Assembly: GCF_014203705.1 (NCBI RefSeq)
Contig: NZ_JACHJR010000001.1
Span: forward strand, 7,378,001 to 7,442,000
Direction: 5' to 3'
Origin: Kitasatospora gansuensis
Lineage (GTDB): Bacteria; Actinomycetota; Actinomycetes; Streptomycetales; Streptomycetaceae
Length of the DNA stretch: 64,000 nt
The translations under genes were made by a program, and so were the position numbers. Every line of letters starts with the position of its first letter. Position 1 is the stretch's first letter. The notes under the pieces are model-generated. The model did not search any database. It was not told where the DNA came from and was given only the letters and a program-made list of their open reading frames with translations. Shown one piece after another: positions 50,453 to 58,824 of this stretch.

Positions 50453-50962
50453 TCACGGTGTGGCGGGGCTTCCCAGGGTGAGGCGGAGGATGTGGGTGAC
50501 CTCGTTCTTGAGTCCGCCCTCCAGGCCGAGCGAGACCGTGCCGTCTTCCTCGAGCGCGAACTGAAGCTCGACCGTGCTGTCCTTCAGCACGAACGGGTCG
50601 TCGCCGGTGCCCGCGGCGGTGATCAGGCGGCGCAGTGTCTCGATCGCGTCGACCAGGGCGGTCTCCACCGCGCCGTCTCGGATCTCGTGGCCACTGGCCG
50701 CGAGGTCTTCGGGGACGAGCGTCAACTCCAGTGCGTGGGTGTCTCGGTGGGTGACGGTGCCGCTGAACTTCAGCTTCATGCCGATGAAAGGTATGCGGAA
50801 GTCGATCCCGCCGCCGGTCTTGGTGGTGGCCACGGTCTGGAGCTTCAGGTAGACCGAGGTGACCCGCAGGTCGCGGTCGGTGTCGGTGTCGGAGATGTCG
50901 GCTTCCTTGATGGCCCGCTTGATGGTGGTGACGAGATCGTCGATGGGCAGACCGGTGGTCAT
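50453..50962 (-). CDS. Tandem trypco2-domain protein
   Basis: A 169-residue protein made of two similar units. Each has a short helix (LPIDDLVTTIKRAIKEADI and ALVDAIETLRRLITAAGTGD), then paired strands (VTSVYLKLQTVATTKTGGGI; STVELQFALEEDGTVSLGLE) and a terminal strand (THRDTHALELTLVP; NEVTHILRLTLG). This matches the trypco2 (trypsin co-occurring) family, adaptor-like domains found next to trypsin, CHAT and NACHT genes in bacterial conflict systems. ATG 50962 overlaps the TIR-CHAT stop in ATGA, so the two are co-translated. Proposed as regulator or recruiter of the CHAT protease; inferred. Confidence 0.75.
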   Translation of the reverse strand: MTTGLPIDDLVTTIKRAIKEADISDTDTDRDLRVTSVYLKLQTVATTKTGGGIDFRIPFIGMKLKFSGTVTHRDTHALELTLVPEDLAASGHEIRDGAVETALVDAIETLRRLITAAGTGDDPFVLKDSTVELQFALEEDGTVSLGLEGGLKNEVTHILRLTLGSPATP

Positions 50963-53820
50963 GTTCTGACTCCTTGGGGGTTGGTCGGTGGTTCGAGGGT
51001 GGCGGTCGGGTTGCCGTACGCGCTGTAGGCCAGCCAGGTGGGGTCGTCGTCGGCGGAGGCCTCGCGGCGGGCGGTGAGAACGGCTTGGCCGAAGGGATTG
51101 CCTTCGGCGAGGGAGGTGTAGAAGGAGGTGGCGAAGGAGGTCGCCTTGTCGCCGCGCACTGCCCAGAGGGTGCCGATGAACGCGCCGGCGCCGGCGGCGA
51201 GGAACTGCTGCGCCCAGCCCGTCATCTTGGTGAAGTCCGGGACCGCGCCGAGGGTGCGGCAGGCGTTCAGGAATATCAGCGGGTTGTTGCGGGCCAGGCT
51301 GCGGCTGACGGCGGCGCTGTTGAGCAGTGCGGGGACCAGTGGGCCGCCGACCAGGTCGATGCTCGATCCGGCGTCCGGGTCGAAGTCGTTGTGGCAGGCG
51401 AAGTGGGCCAGTCCCAGGTCGCCCGAGGCGACGGCTGTCAGGACGTCGCTGAGTTGGTCGGTGATGCGGCCGGGGCCGATGATTCGCTCGATGGCGGCGA
51501 ACTCATCGCGCGCGGTCTTCGGCTGCCGGGTGGAGACGACGAAGGTCTGCTCGCCCCGCCGGAGCGAGCGGGTGAGGCCCTGGCCGCGGGTGCGGCGCAG
51601 TACCGGAAAATCTTCGATCAAGAAGCTGTCGCCCCGGCCGTCGCCGGTCAGCGGGTAGAGAAGCTCCCAGGGGATGTCGTCGTCGGTGGCGATGTTGAAG
51701 GTGGTGATCTGGTCCCGCAGCCTCCAGAACTCGTGCTTGATCGCCTCGGGCAGCATCTGGTGCCACAGGCCGACGCCGATCTCCTTCATCAGGAGCCGTG
51801 CCGTGGCCGGTCCGTACGGGCTCTTGCCGGCCGCCAGTTGCCGCAGCGTCGCCTTGGCCCGCTCGACCGCGGCGTTCGGGCCCGGTGCCGGGACGTCGAG
51901 CTGAACGAAGTCGCCCAGGAAGCTCTTGGAGAGAAGCTGGAAGGTGGGTCGGCCGTCAACTGTGCTGATCTGCAGAGTCACCTCGCCTTCCTCGGCGTGG
52001 AGCGGTCCGACCTCGGCGGAAAGGGTTATCGCGGGTGCCGCTCCCCGATGCGCGGAGGCGCGGACAGACACCTCGGCGGTGATTTCGCCGAGGAAGGTGC
52101 CGCCGACCCAGGCGGTGAGGGACAGTCGGTGGAGGCCGCCGCCGCGGGCACGGAAGGGGAAGCGGACCGGCGCGGTGGAGCGGGCCTGCGGGGTGACGAG
52201 CAGGGTGCGCTCCATCCCGTCGAGCGGCACCAGGTCGGCCTGCGGGTGTACGACCACGGTGACGCTGGTGCCGTTGTCCGCGACGGCGAGGGTGACCGGG
52301 GTGGTCAGCGTCCCGCTGCCGGGCGACGGTTGTGTGGTGACGATCCGTACGATCACACTGAACTCGTCGTTCACGCGGACGGCACCGGGCACCTCGGCTT
52401 CGAGTACCCGGCGCTCCGGTTTCGGCGTGGGCCCCGTCTGTAGCGGTCGGTTCGGGGATGCCGGCCACCGCTTGGGAGGACGCGCAGTGACCCTGTCCTC
52501 CCGGCGAGGCGTCCTGGGAGTTCCTTGCAGCCCAAGTGGTGCCCCGTATGACACCGGGGCTGCCTCGTATGGATCCGGGGCAGCCATGGACTCCAGGCGA
52601 CGTTCTGACCCGGCGCGAGCGGCGGAAAGGTCGTCGAAATTCCGGTGGGCCCGCACCACCGCCCGCACCAGGGTGGAGTCAAATTCTTCCAGGGTGCCGG
52701 GGCGGTCCGCCTCACCATCCCTGACGAGCTGGTTGCGCCACTGACGCACCAACCGATCGCCGGGGGCGAGCGTGCTGGGCATCTGCTCGTTGTCCCGAGA
52801 CTGCTGGTCGCTCTGGCTCCAGGGTTCGATGATGCTCAGGGTGCCGGGATTCCGGCGGACCAACTGTTGCACGGCTTCGGCTCGTTGAGCGTCGAGGAGG
52901 GCCCAGCGGTCGACCAGCAGGACGCTCGGCCCGGGGAGCCGGCCGGAGCTTGCGAGCGCCGCGGCAGCCTCCTCGAACTCATGCACAGTGGGCTCGAAAC
53001 CCAGGCTGCGGGTCAGGTCAGCGGCTCTGTCGGCCAGGGGCTGACTGGGCTGCGGCCGGAAGGGCTGCCAGTCGGTGCGCCGCGCACCGTACCAGGAAGG
53101 GTCGCGCGTTGGGGGCAGCTCATCTTGGCGGTAGGAGTAGACGTAGATTCGTAGCTGCTCACGCGGTGCCCTTGGGCCGAAGGCGCTCGGCTGGGCCTGG
53201 AAGTCCAGCGGCCGCCCCGGCGGGATCACCGTGCTGGCCGCCACGTCCACGATCCGCTCGGCCAGCCGGTGCACGGCCAGCTCGTACGCCCGGCGGAAGT
53301 AGCCGAGCCGCATCAGCGCGTACAGGCCCTCGGCCTCGTAGTCGGGGCCGAAACCCCGGTGGTTGAACTGGAGTTGACGGGCCACCTCGGGCAGCTGATG
53401 GTCACTCATCGGGATCCACAGCACCGGCACGATGCCGGTCGGGCGCTCGGTGCTCTGCCGCTCCGGGAAGACCGGGCGCTGGACGAACGAGTGCCACTCC
53501 TGGCCGCAGGCCACGCTGGTGAAGTAGCGCGGCGAGTAGAGCGGCACGAAGACCCGGCAGCTGGCCAGCTCCTGGGAGAGCCGCTCGGCCCACAACTGGC
53601 CCTGGTGCATGGACTGGTCCATGAAACCGACCGGCGCTCCGCCGCGCAGGTCGGTCAGGTGCAGCACCTCGTCACGGAGATCGTTGAAGAGGCGGTTGAC
53701 CCACTGGTTGGGATCACCGGCCCCACCGGTGCGGGATCTCGGTACGTGCGCGTAACTGAGAAAGAAGTACGGACGCTCCGCGCTCTCGTCCCACCCGCCA
53801 GGGTCGTCGTCGCCGTACAC
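50959..53820 (-). CDS. TIR-CHAT fusion protein
   Basis: A 953-residue protein. Residues 15-170 form a TIR-like domain of the FxsC type (RPYFFLSYAHVPRS, GAPVGFMDQSMHQGQLWAER, CRVFVPLYSPRYFTSVACGQ). A second alpha/beta part follows (about 215-420, IYVYSYRQDELPPTRDPSWY, GPSVLLVDRWALLDAQRAEA), then a disordered linker, a beta-sandwich (about 490-610) and a C-terminal CHAT caspase-like protease (about 690-940). The CHAT dyad is visible as His810 in LGLAHFACHNDFDP and Cys854 in FLNACRTLGAV. GTG 53820 with GGGAGG 5 bases upstream; the open frame to 54033 adds low-complexity sequence. Coupled to the trypco2 gene. A sensor-protease role in defence or programmed death is inferred. Confidence 0.85.
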   Translation of the reverse strand: MYGDDDPGGWDESAERPYFFLSYAHVPRSRTGGAGDPNQWVNRLFNDLRDEVLHLTDLRGGAPVGFMDQSMHQGQLWAERLSQELASCRVFVPLYSPRYFTSVACGQEWHSFVQRPVFPERQSTERPTGIVPVLWIPMSDHQLPEVARQLQFNHRGFGPDYEAEGLYALMRLGYFRRAYELAVHRLAERIVDVAASTVIPPGRPLDFQAQPSAFGPRAPREQLRIYVYSYRQDELPPTRDPSWYGARRTDWQPFRPQPSQPLADRAADLTRSLGFEPTVHEFEEAAAALASSGRLPGPSVLLVDRWALLDAQRAEAVQQLVRRNPGTLSIIEPWSQSDQQSRDNEQMPSTLAPGDRLVRQWRNQLVRDGEADRPGTLEEFDSTLVRAVVRAHRNFDDLSAARAGSERRLESMAAPDPYEAAPVSYGAPLGLQGTPRTPRREDRVTARPPKRWPASPNRPLQTGPTPKPERRVLEAEVPGAVRVNDEFSVIVRIVTTQPSPGSGTLTTPVTLAVADNGTSVTVVVHPQADLVPLDGMERTLLVTPQARSTAPVRFPFRARGGGLHRLSLTAWVGGTFLGEITAEVSVRASAHRGAAPAITLSAEVGPLHAEEGEVTLQISTVDGRPTFQLLSKSFLGDFVQLDVPAPGPNAAVERAKATLRQLAAGKSPYGPATARLLMKEIGVGLWHQMLPEAIKHEFWRLRDQITTFNIATDDDIPWELLYPLTGDGRGDSFLIEDFPVLRRTRGQGLTRSLRRGEQTFVVSTRQPKTARDEFAAIERIIGPGRITDQLSDVLTAVASGDLGLAHFACHNDFDPDAGSSIDLVGGPLVPALLNSAAVSRSLARNNPLIFLNACRTLGAVPDFTKMTGWAQQFLAAGAGAFIGTLWAVRGDKATSFATSFYTSLAEGNPFGQAVLTARREASADDDPTWLAYSAYGNPTATLEPPTNPQGVRT

Positions 53821-54372
53821 ACGCGCCTCCCCCGAGACAGTTCCGACGCGGAAGAGCCTAGTGCGTGGGCGAGGCCAACTGCCAGCACGGGGCCCGGAGT
53901 AGTTGGCGGGGTCAACGAGGACGGTACCGACAGGCCGCACCGGTAGTGAGAGACGGATACGGCTGCCGCGTTGAGCTGCTGCTGCGCCCATTGCTGATCT
54001 CACGCCGAGGGCGCCGCCCGGCGACTCGCACATGGCTGCGGGGGTGCCGCTGCTCAGGCCCCGAAGTGCTGCTGGCTCTCGGCTGCTTGGTCAAGCCCGA
54101 CGGGCCCAGGGCCCAACCCCGACGGGGGCGCCGACCGGTCTGGGCGCTGGCCTCGGCGCGGGTATGGAGCAGGGCGAGTGCGGCGTCGGCGTCGAATCGG
54201 CCAGGGCTGTACAGGGTCGGATCGGTCGCCGGCTCATCTTGGCCTGGGCGACTACCGGCGCGCCAGGCCCGGGAGACGTGCCGGCTGCGGCCCGGCGGCA
54301 TGTCGAGGAGCTCGCCGACGGGTAGTTGCCCGGTTCAGGCAGGCCGAGCGGTGCACGGAAGCTGATGGGGTC
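53821..54372. other. 552-bp gap, mostly without identifiable content
   Basis: Upstream region of the TIR-CHAT gene and downstream region of the dehydrogenase gene. A minus-strand piece near 54160-54240 reads protein-like DPTLYSPGRFDADAALALLH but has no start, ribosome binding site or known family. Probably a degraded gene plus the TIR-CHAT promoter. Confidence 0.4.
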
Positions 54373-55374
54373 TCAGTCGGTGGCTTTCGGGACGAGGGTG
54401 TTCTCGTTGTGGCGGCCGGCCTCGAAGTCCTCGATGTTGCGGACGGTCGCGTCGATGATCTGGCCGACCGCGGTGTGGGTGAAGTACGCCTGATGGGACG
54501 TCACCAGGACCTGCGGGAAGGTGACCAGGCGGGCCAAGGTGTCGTCGTTGATGCCTTCGAGGGAGCGGTCGTAGAAGAAGATGCCGGTCTCCTCCTCGTA
54601 GACGTCCAGGCCGACGCCGGAGAGCCTGCCGTGCCGCAGGGTCTCGACCAGGGCGGCGGTGTCGACCAGGCCGCCGCGGCTGGAGTTGATCAGGATGGCG
54701 TCGTCCTTCATGAGCGCGAGCGCGGCGCCGTCGATCACGTGGTGGGTGTCGGGGAGGAGAGGGACGTGCAGGCTGATCAGGTCGCTGCGGGCGAGCAGTT
54801 CGGCGCGCTCGACGTACGTCATGCCGAGGTCGAGGCAGGCCGGGTTCTCGGCGATGTCCCAGCCGAGCAGGCGGGTGCCGAAGCCGTGCGCGATCCGGGC
54901 GAAGCACTCGCCGATCTTGCCGGTGCCGATCACGCCGACCGTCATGCCGTGGATGTCGCGGCCGAGCAGACCGTCGAGCCGGAAGTCGAACTCCCGGGAG
55001 CGGGTGGCGGCCCGGGTGAGCCGCCGGTTCACGGCGAGCGCCAGGGCCCAGGCGTGTTCGGCGACCGCGTACGGGCTGTAGTGCGAGACCCGGGCGACGG
55101 TGAGGCCGAGTTCGGCGGCGGCCGCCAGGTCGATGTTGTTGAAGCCGGTGGAGCGCTGGGCGATCAGCTCGGTGCCGCCGGCCGCGAGCAGGGCGAGCAC
55201 CTCGGCGTCGAGTTCGCAGTTGACGCTGGTGCTGACGGCCGGGTAGGCGGCGGCCAGGGGTGCGGTGTCCTGGTTGAGGAAGACGGAGAGCGAGCGCAGC
55301 TGGTGGCCGGCGTCGAACGCGGCGTGCAGCAGCGGCTTCTCGTCGGACTGGACCCCGTAGGCGAGGATCTTCAT
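54373..55374 (-). CDS. D-2-hydroxyacid dehydrogenase (D-lactate dehydrogenase type)
   Basis: A 333-residue NAD-dependent enzyme. The NAD motif is VGVIGTGKIGECFARIAHGF. Catalytic residues: Arg in ELIAQRSTGFNNIDLAAAAE, Glu in the following DVYEEETGIFFYD stretch, and His in LVTSHQAYFTHTAVG, as in D-lactate dehydrogenases. It would reduce pyruvate to D-lactate under low oxygen. ATG 55374. A broken near-copy lies 11.5 kb away at 42925-43296. Confidence 0.9.
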   Translation of the reverse strand: MKILAYGVQSDEKPLLHAAFDAGHQLRSLSVFLNQDTAPLAAAYPAVSTSVNCELDAEVLALLAAGGTELIAQRSTGFNNIDLAAAAELGLTVARVSHYSPYAVAEHAWALALAVNRRLTRAATRSREFDFRLDGLLGRDIHGMTVGVIGTGKIGECFARIAHGFGTRLLGWDIAENPACLDLGMTYVERAELLARSDLISLHVPLLPDTHHVIDGAALALMKDDAILINSSRGGLVDTAALVETLRHGRLSGVGLDVYEEETGIFFYDRSLEGINDDTLARLVTFPQVLVTSHQAYFTHTAVGQIIDATVRNIEDFEAGRHNENTLVPKATD

Positions 55375-55600
55375 CGGGCTGTCCCTCCTGGCGGTCGCAC
55401 CGGCACTGTGCACGCTATCCGCCCCGGCGGTGACGGTGGCTCAGCGGCGCGCGGGGTACTGCGTACCGGCCGAGGGCGCGCCCCGCTACGTATCGACGAA
55501 TAGCCGGACGTGCCGGGTCCGGTTCCGGGAAAGGGGCCGCCGCCCGAGTAGCTTGCATACACACAGTGCATATGCAGTCACTCGGCGGAGGGTTCCCCGT

Positions 55601-56653
55601 ATGAACGACAGTCAGCATCCCGGCACGTCGTCCGACCGTTCGGGGCCGATCCCGCGGCGGTCGGTGCTCAAGACCGCGGGGGTCGGCGGGGCGGTGATGG
55701 CGCTCGGTCTCGGGGTGGCGGAGTCGGCCGGGGCCAGGGCCGTGCCGAAGCGTTCGGTTGCTGCCGATGGCCGGGTGGGGGGCAATTCGGTGGATCTGTT
55801 CTGCCGGGTGAAGATGGGGGAGTTCGACGACGCGGGCAACGGCACCATGACGGTGACCTGCGGGAACTACGGGCCGGACGACGCCACGGGGCCGGTGTCG
55901 CTGAAGTTCATCACGCCGTACTTCATCAACGTGGCCACGCTGCCGAACGTCCCGGGCGGAACGACCAGTTGGCTGTACGAGAACACGGCCCCGGACGTGC
56001 CGTCGATGTTCAAGGTCGCCTTCGACGGGATCACGGTGGGTACCACCGTCGATGTCGTGGTGCAGCTGACCCTGCATCCGGAGGCGCCGAACATCCCCGC
56101 CTCCGGGCGGGTGATCTTCACGACCGACGAGGGGAACACCGAGGACACGGACGGCGACCTCAGCCACAACGAGTTCCCGGTGATCAGCGTGCGCAAGAGC
56201 AAGCAGCACCCGGTCAAGGGCAACAGCAACCTGTACTTCACCACTGAGGGGGCGCCGCTGGTCATCGGCGGCCCCGCGAAGCCGATCGCCTTCCAGTTCT
56301 ACAACGGGGCCGGACTGCTCCATCCGACGGAGAGCGTTTCGCACTTCACCTTCTCCACCCCGTTCTACGCGCGCGTCCCGGCCGGCGGCCGGCCGCCGGG
56401 GCTGACCATGCTGTACGAGAACGACGACCCGGCCGTCCCGTCGATCTACCAGCTGGCGATCCCGCCCGGGATCGGCCTGTTCGGGCCCGTCCCGACGGTG
56501 GTGCACATCCCGTTCCAGGCCCAGCCGGGCGGGCCGTTCGGTCACATCGGCGGTCCGGGGATCGTCGTCCCGACCGGGTCGGACTCCCAGGGGGACTACT
56601 CCGACAGTCATCACTGGTTCGGCTTCGTGATGGTCAAGGAAGGCGCGGTCTGA
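55601..56653 (+). CDS. Tat-exported hypothetical protein
   Basis: A 350-residue protein with a twin-arginine signal (IPRRSVLKTAGVGGAVMALG, cleavage near ARA). The mature part is two beta-rich repeats resembling each other: one with FITPYFINVATLPNVPGGTT and LYENTAPDVPSMFKVAFDGI, the other with FSTPFYARVPAGGRPPGL and LYENDDPAVPSIYQLAIPPG. It appears to be an internally duplicated beta-sandwich protein of unknown function found in Streptomyces. ATG 55601 with GGAGG 10 bases upstream. TGCATA repeats at 55555-55575 may be a regulatory site. Confidence 0.78.
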   Translation: MNDSQHPGTSSDRSGPIPRRSVLKTAGVGGAVMALGLGVAESAGARAVPKRSVAADGRVGGNSVDLFCRVKMGEFDDAGNGTMTVTCGNYGPDDATGPVSLKFITPYFINVATLPNVPGGTTSWLYENTAPDVPSMFKVAFDGITVGTTVDVVVQLTLHPEAPNIPASGRVIFTTDEGNTEDTDGDLSHNEFPVISVRKSKQHPVKGNSNLYFTTEGAPLVIGGPAKPIAFQFYNGAGLLHPTESVSHFTFSTPFYARVPAGGRPPGLTMLYENDDPAVPSIYQLAIPPGIGLFGPVPTVVHIPFQAQPGGPFGHIGGPGIVVPTGSDSQGDYSDSHHWFGFVMVKEGAV

Positions 56654-56656
56654 CGA

Positions 56657-56697
56657 CAGCAGGGGTGGTCCTCCGGCTCGGAGGACCACCCCTGCTG
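56657..56697. terminator. Perfect 19-bp stem terminator between convergent genes
   Basis: CAGCAGGGGTGGTCCTCCG pairs with CGGAGGACCACCCCTGCTG around GCT, 4 bp past the Tat-exported protein stop and 14 bp from the pfkA stop; serves both. Confidence 0.88.
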
Positions 56698-56710
56698 CGG
56701 TGCGGGAGCG

Positions 56711-57736
56711 TCAGATGACGGTCTCGGCCTCGACGTAGCGCTCGGCCGGGACGGTCTTCAGGTCGGCCACCGCGTCGGCGAGCGGGACCAGCTTGATCTC
56801 GGTGCCCTGGAGGGCGGTGATGTGGCCGAAGGCGCCCTTGTGGGCGGCCTCGACGGCGTGCCAGCCGAAGCGGGTGGCGAGCACGCGGTCGTACGCGGTG
56901 GGGGTGCCGCCGCGCTGGGTGTGGCCGAGGATGACCGGCTTGGCCTCCTTGCCGAGGCGGTGCTCGAGCTCGCGGGAGAGCTGGTTGGCGATGCCGGTGA
57001 ACCGCTCGTGGCCGTAGATGTCCTTCACACCCTCCTCCCAGTGCATGGAGCCGGGCTCGGGCTTGGCGCCCTCGGCGCAGACCACGATGGCGAACTTCTT
57101 GTTCCGGTCGAAGCGCTCGCGGACCACCGCGGTCAGCTTGTCGATGTGGAACGGCCGCTCGGGCACCACGATCGCGTGCGCACCGGCCGCCATGCCGGCG
57201 TTCAGGGCGATCCAGCCGGTGTGACGCCCCATCACCTCGACCACCATGACCCGCTGGTGCGACTCGGCGGTGGTCTTCAGCCGGTCGAGCGCGTCGGTGG
57301 CGACCGAGACGGCGGTGTCGAAGCCGAAGGTCACGTCGGTGCAGGCGATGTCGTTGTCGATGGTCTTCGGGACGCCGATCACCGGCAGCCCGCCGTCGCT
57401 CATCAGCTTGGCGGCCTTCAGGGTGCCCTCGCCGCCGATCGGGATCACCGCGTCGATGCCGAGGTCCGCGCAGTACTGCTTGGCCCGCTCGACGCCGTCC
57501 CGCAGGTGGCTCGGCTGCACCCGGGAGGAGCCGAGGATGGTGCCGCCCTGGGCGAGGATGCCGCTCACCGAGTCGAGGGTGAGCGGGCGGTGGACGCCCT
57601 CCAGGAGACCGCGCCAGCCGTCCTGGAACCCGATGATCTCGTCGCCGTGGTCGACCACCCCCCGGTGGACCACGGAACGGATCACGGCGTTCAGGCCGGG
57701 GCAGTCACCGCCGCTGGTGAGCACTCCAATACGCAT
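56711..57736 (-). CDS. pfkA: 6-phosphofructokinase
   Basis: A 341-residue glycolytic enzyme phosphorylating fructose 6-phosphate. N-terminal nucleotide loop GVLTSGGDCPGLNAVIR, catalytic PKTIDNDI (Asp127/Asp129), sugar-phosphate strings VEVMGRHTGWIALNAG and LGHTQRGGTPTAYDR. The phosphate-donor loop reads GGEGT, with Gly at position 104 (ATP-type; pyrophosphate enzymes carry Asp) but Lys at 124 (pyrophosphate-type), the mixed pattern of actinomycete group III enzymes. ATG 57736 with GGGAG 11 bases upstream. A hairpin in the leader (57763-57783) could influence expression. Confidence 0.95.
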   Translation of the reverse strand: MRIGVLTSGGDCPGLNAVIRSVVHRGVVDHGDEIIGFQDGWRGLLEGVHRPLTLDSVSGILAQGGTILGSSRVQPSHLRDGVERAKQYCADLGIDAVIPIGGEGTLKAAKLMSDGGLPVIGVPKTIDNDIACTDVTFGFDTAVSVATDALDRLKTTAESHQRVMVVEVMGRHTGWIALNAGMAAGAHAIVVPERPFHIDKLTAVVRERFDRNKKFAIVVCAEGAKPEPGSMHWEEGVKDIYGHERFTGIANQLSRELEHRLGKEAKPVILGHTQRGGTPTAYDRVLATRFGWHAVEAAHKGAFGHITALQGTEIKLVPLADAVADLKTVPAERYVEAETVI

Positions 57737-57762
57737 TGCTTTGCAACTCCCAAGGGGGCCCC

Positions 57763-57783
57763 TCCCAGCCGAAGGCTGGGGGA
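57763..57783 (-). promoter_or_regulatory. Hairpin in the pfkA leader
   Basis: TCCCAGCC and GGCTGGGGGA pair around GAA, about 27 bp upstream of the pfkA start codon on its transcript. May be a leader structure or a dispersed repeat. Confidence 0.5.
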
Positions 57784-57934
57784 AGTGAGGTCAGCCGGAC
57801 TTCCACCATACGGCGCCCGGGTCCGACCGGGCAGGCGCCGATGTGGGCCGCGTCACCTTTGACCCGGCCCGCGCGGTACTGCGCCGAACGCCTTAGGAGG
57901 GTGTGCGTTCGGCTCTTCTATTGTCGTACGAAAC

Positions 57935-57955
57935 CCGGGGGTTGTTGACCCCCGG
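57935..57955. terminator. Terminator after gatD
   Basis: CCGGGGG and CCCCCGG pair around a short AT-richer loop, 18 bp past the gatD stop; on the gatD transcript it is followed by GTTTCG. Confidence 0.75.
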
Positions 57956-57972
57956 CTCAACCCGTGGACAGC

Positions 57973-58824
57973 TCAGGCGGGCTGACGGGTCGCCGAGATC
58001 CGCTCGGCGCGCAGCGCGTCGTACCAGGTGGTGTCGGCCGGCGGCAGCGCGTTCACGTCCAGCGCCAGCTTGATCAGCATGTCGGCGACGGCGGGGTTAC
58101 GGGCCATCACCGGGCCGTGCAGGTAGGTGCCGAAGATGGTGTCCCGCCAGGCGCCCTCGGTGCCGTCGCCGGTGCCGTTGCCCCGGCCGACCTGGACCTG
58201 GGCCAGCGGCTTGACGCCCTGGCCGAGGTGGGTGACGCCCTGGTGGTTCTCGAAGCCGGTGAGCTGAGGGAGGTTCAGCTGAGGGTCCGTCTCCGCCAGC
58301 ACGTCGCCGACGCAGCGGGCGCCCTCGCCCCGGCCGGTCCAGACGTCCAGCAGGCCCAGGCCCGGCTGGCGCTCGCCCCGGTCGTTCAGGAACTCGTGGC
58401 CGAGGATCTGGTACCCGGCGCAGACCGAGAAGATGATCGCGCCGTTCTCGGCCGCCCGGACCAGACCCTGGTCCGCCGCCAGCCGCTCGGCCGCCAGCCG
58501 CTGCGGACGGTCCTCACCGCCGCCGATCAGGTAGATGTCACCACTGGTCGGCACCGCCTGGTCCGAACGGACGTCTATCCGCTGGACGTTCAGGCCGCGC
58601 TGGCGGGCCCGGCGCTCGACGACCAGGGCATTGCCGCGGTCGCCGTACGTGCTCAGCAGGTCCGGGTAGACCCAGACCAGGCGCAGGCTGCTCTCGCTCA
58701 TCCTCTGGGACCTTCCGGACTGCGGCCGCACCTGGGGCGGCTCGGTGGGGTACGCGGGCTGCTGCGGCGCGCCGGGGTGGACGGGCTGCTGGTACGGGTT
58801 CTCCTGGAACGGGGGAGTCGCCAT
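57973..58824 (-). CDS. gatD: Lipid II isoglutaminyl synthase, glutaminase subunit GatD
   Basis: A class I glutamine amidotransferase that supplies ammonia to MurT for amidation of the D-Glu of lipid II. The catalytic Cys is in IIFSVCAGYQILGHEF, the His in IFGTYLHGPVMARNP; the opening VWVYPDLLSTYGDRGN is typical. Start at ATG 58824 (TGATG overlap with murT) gives a Pro/Gln-rich N-terminal extension of about 41 residues; ATG 58701 gives the usual-length protein of 242 residues and is a real alternative. Genes murT-gatD are standard in actinomycetes. Confidence 0.9.
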   Translation of the reverse strand: MATPPFQENPYQQPVHPGAPQQPAYPTEPPQVRPQSGRSQRMSESSLRLVWVYPDLLSTYGDRGNALVVERRARQRGLNVQRIDVRSDQAVPTSGDIYLIGGGEDRPQRLAAERLAADQGLVRAAENGAIIFSVCAGYQILGHEFLNDRGERQPGLGLLDVWTGRGEGARCVGDVLAETDPQLNLPQLTGFENHQGVTHLGQGVKPLAQVQVGRGNGTGDGTEGAWRDTIFGTYLHGPVMARNPAVADMLIKLALDVNALPPADTTWYDALRAERISATRQPA

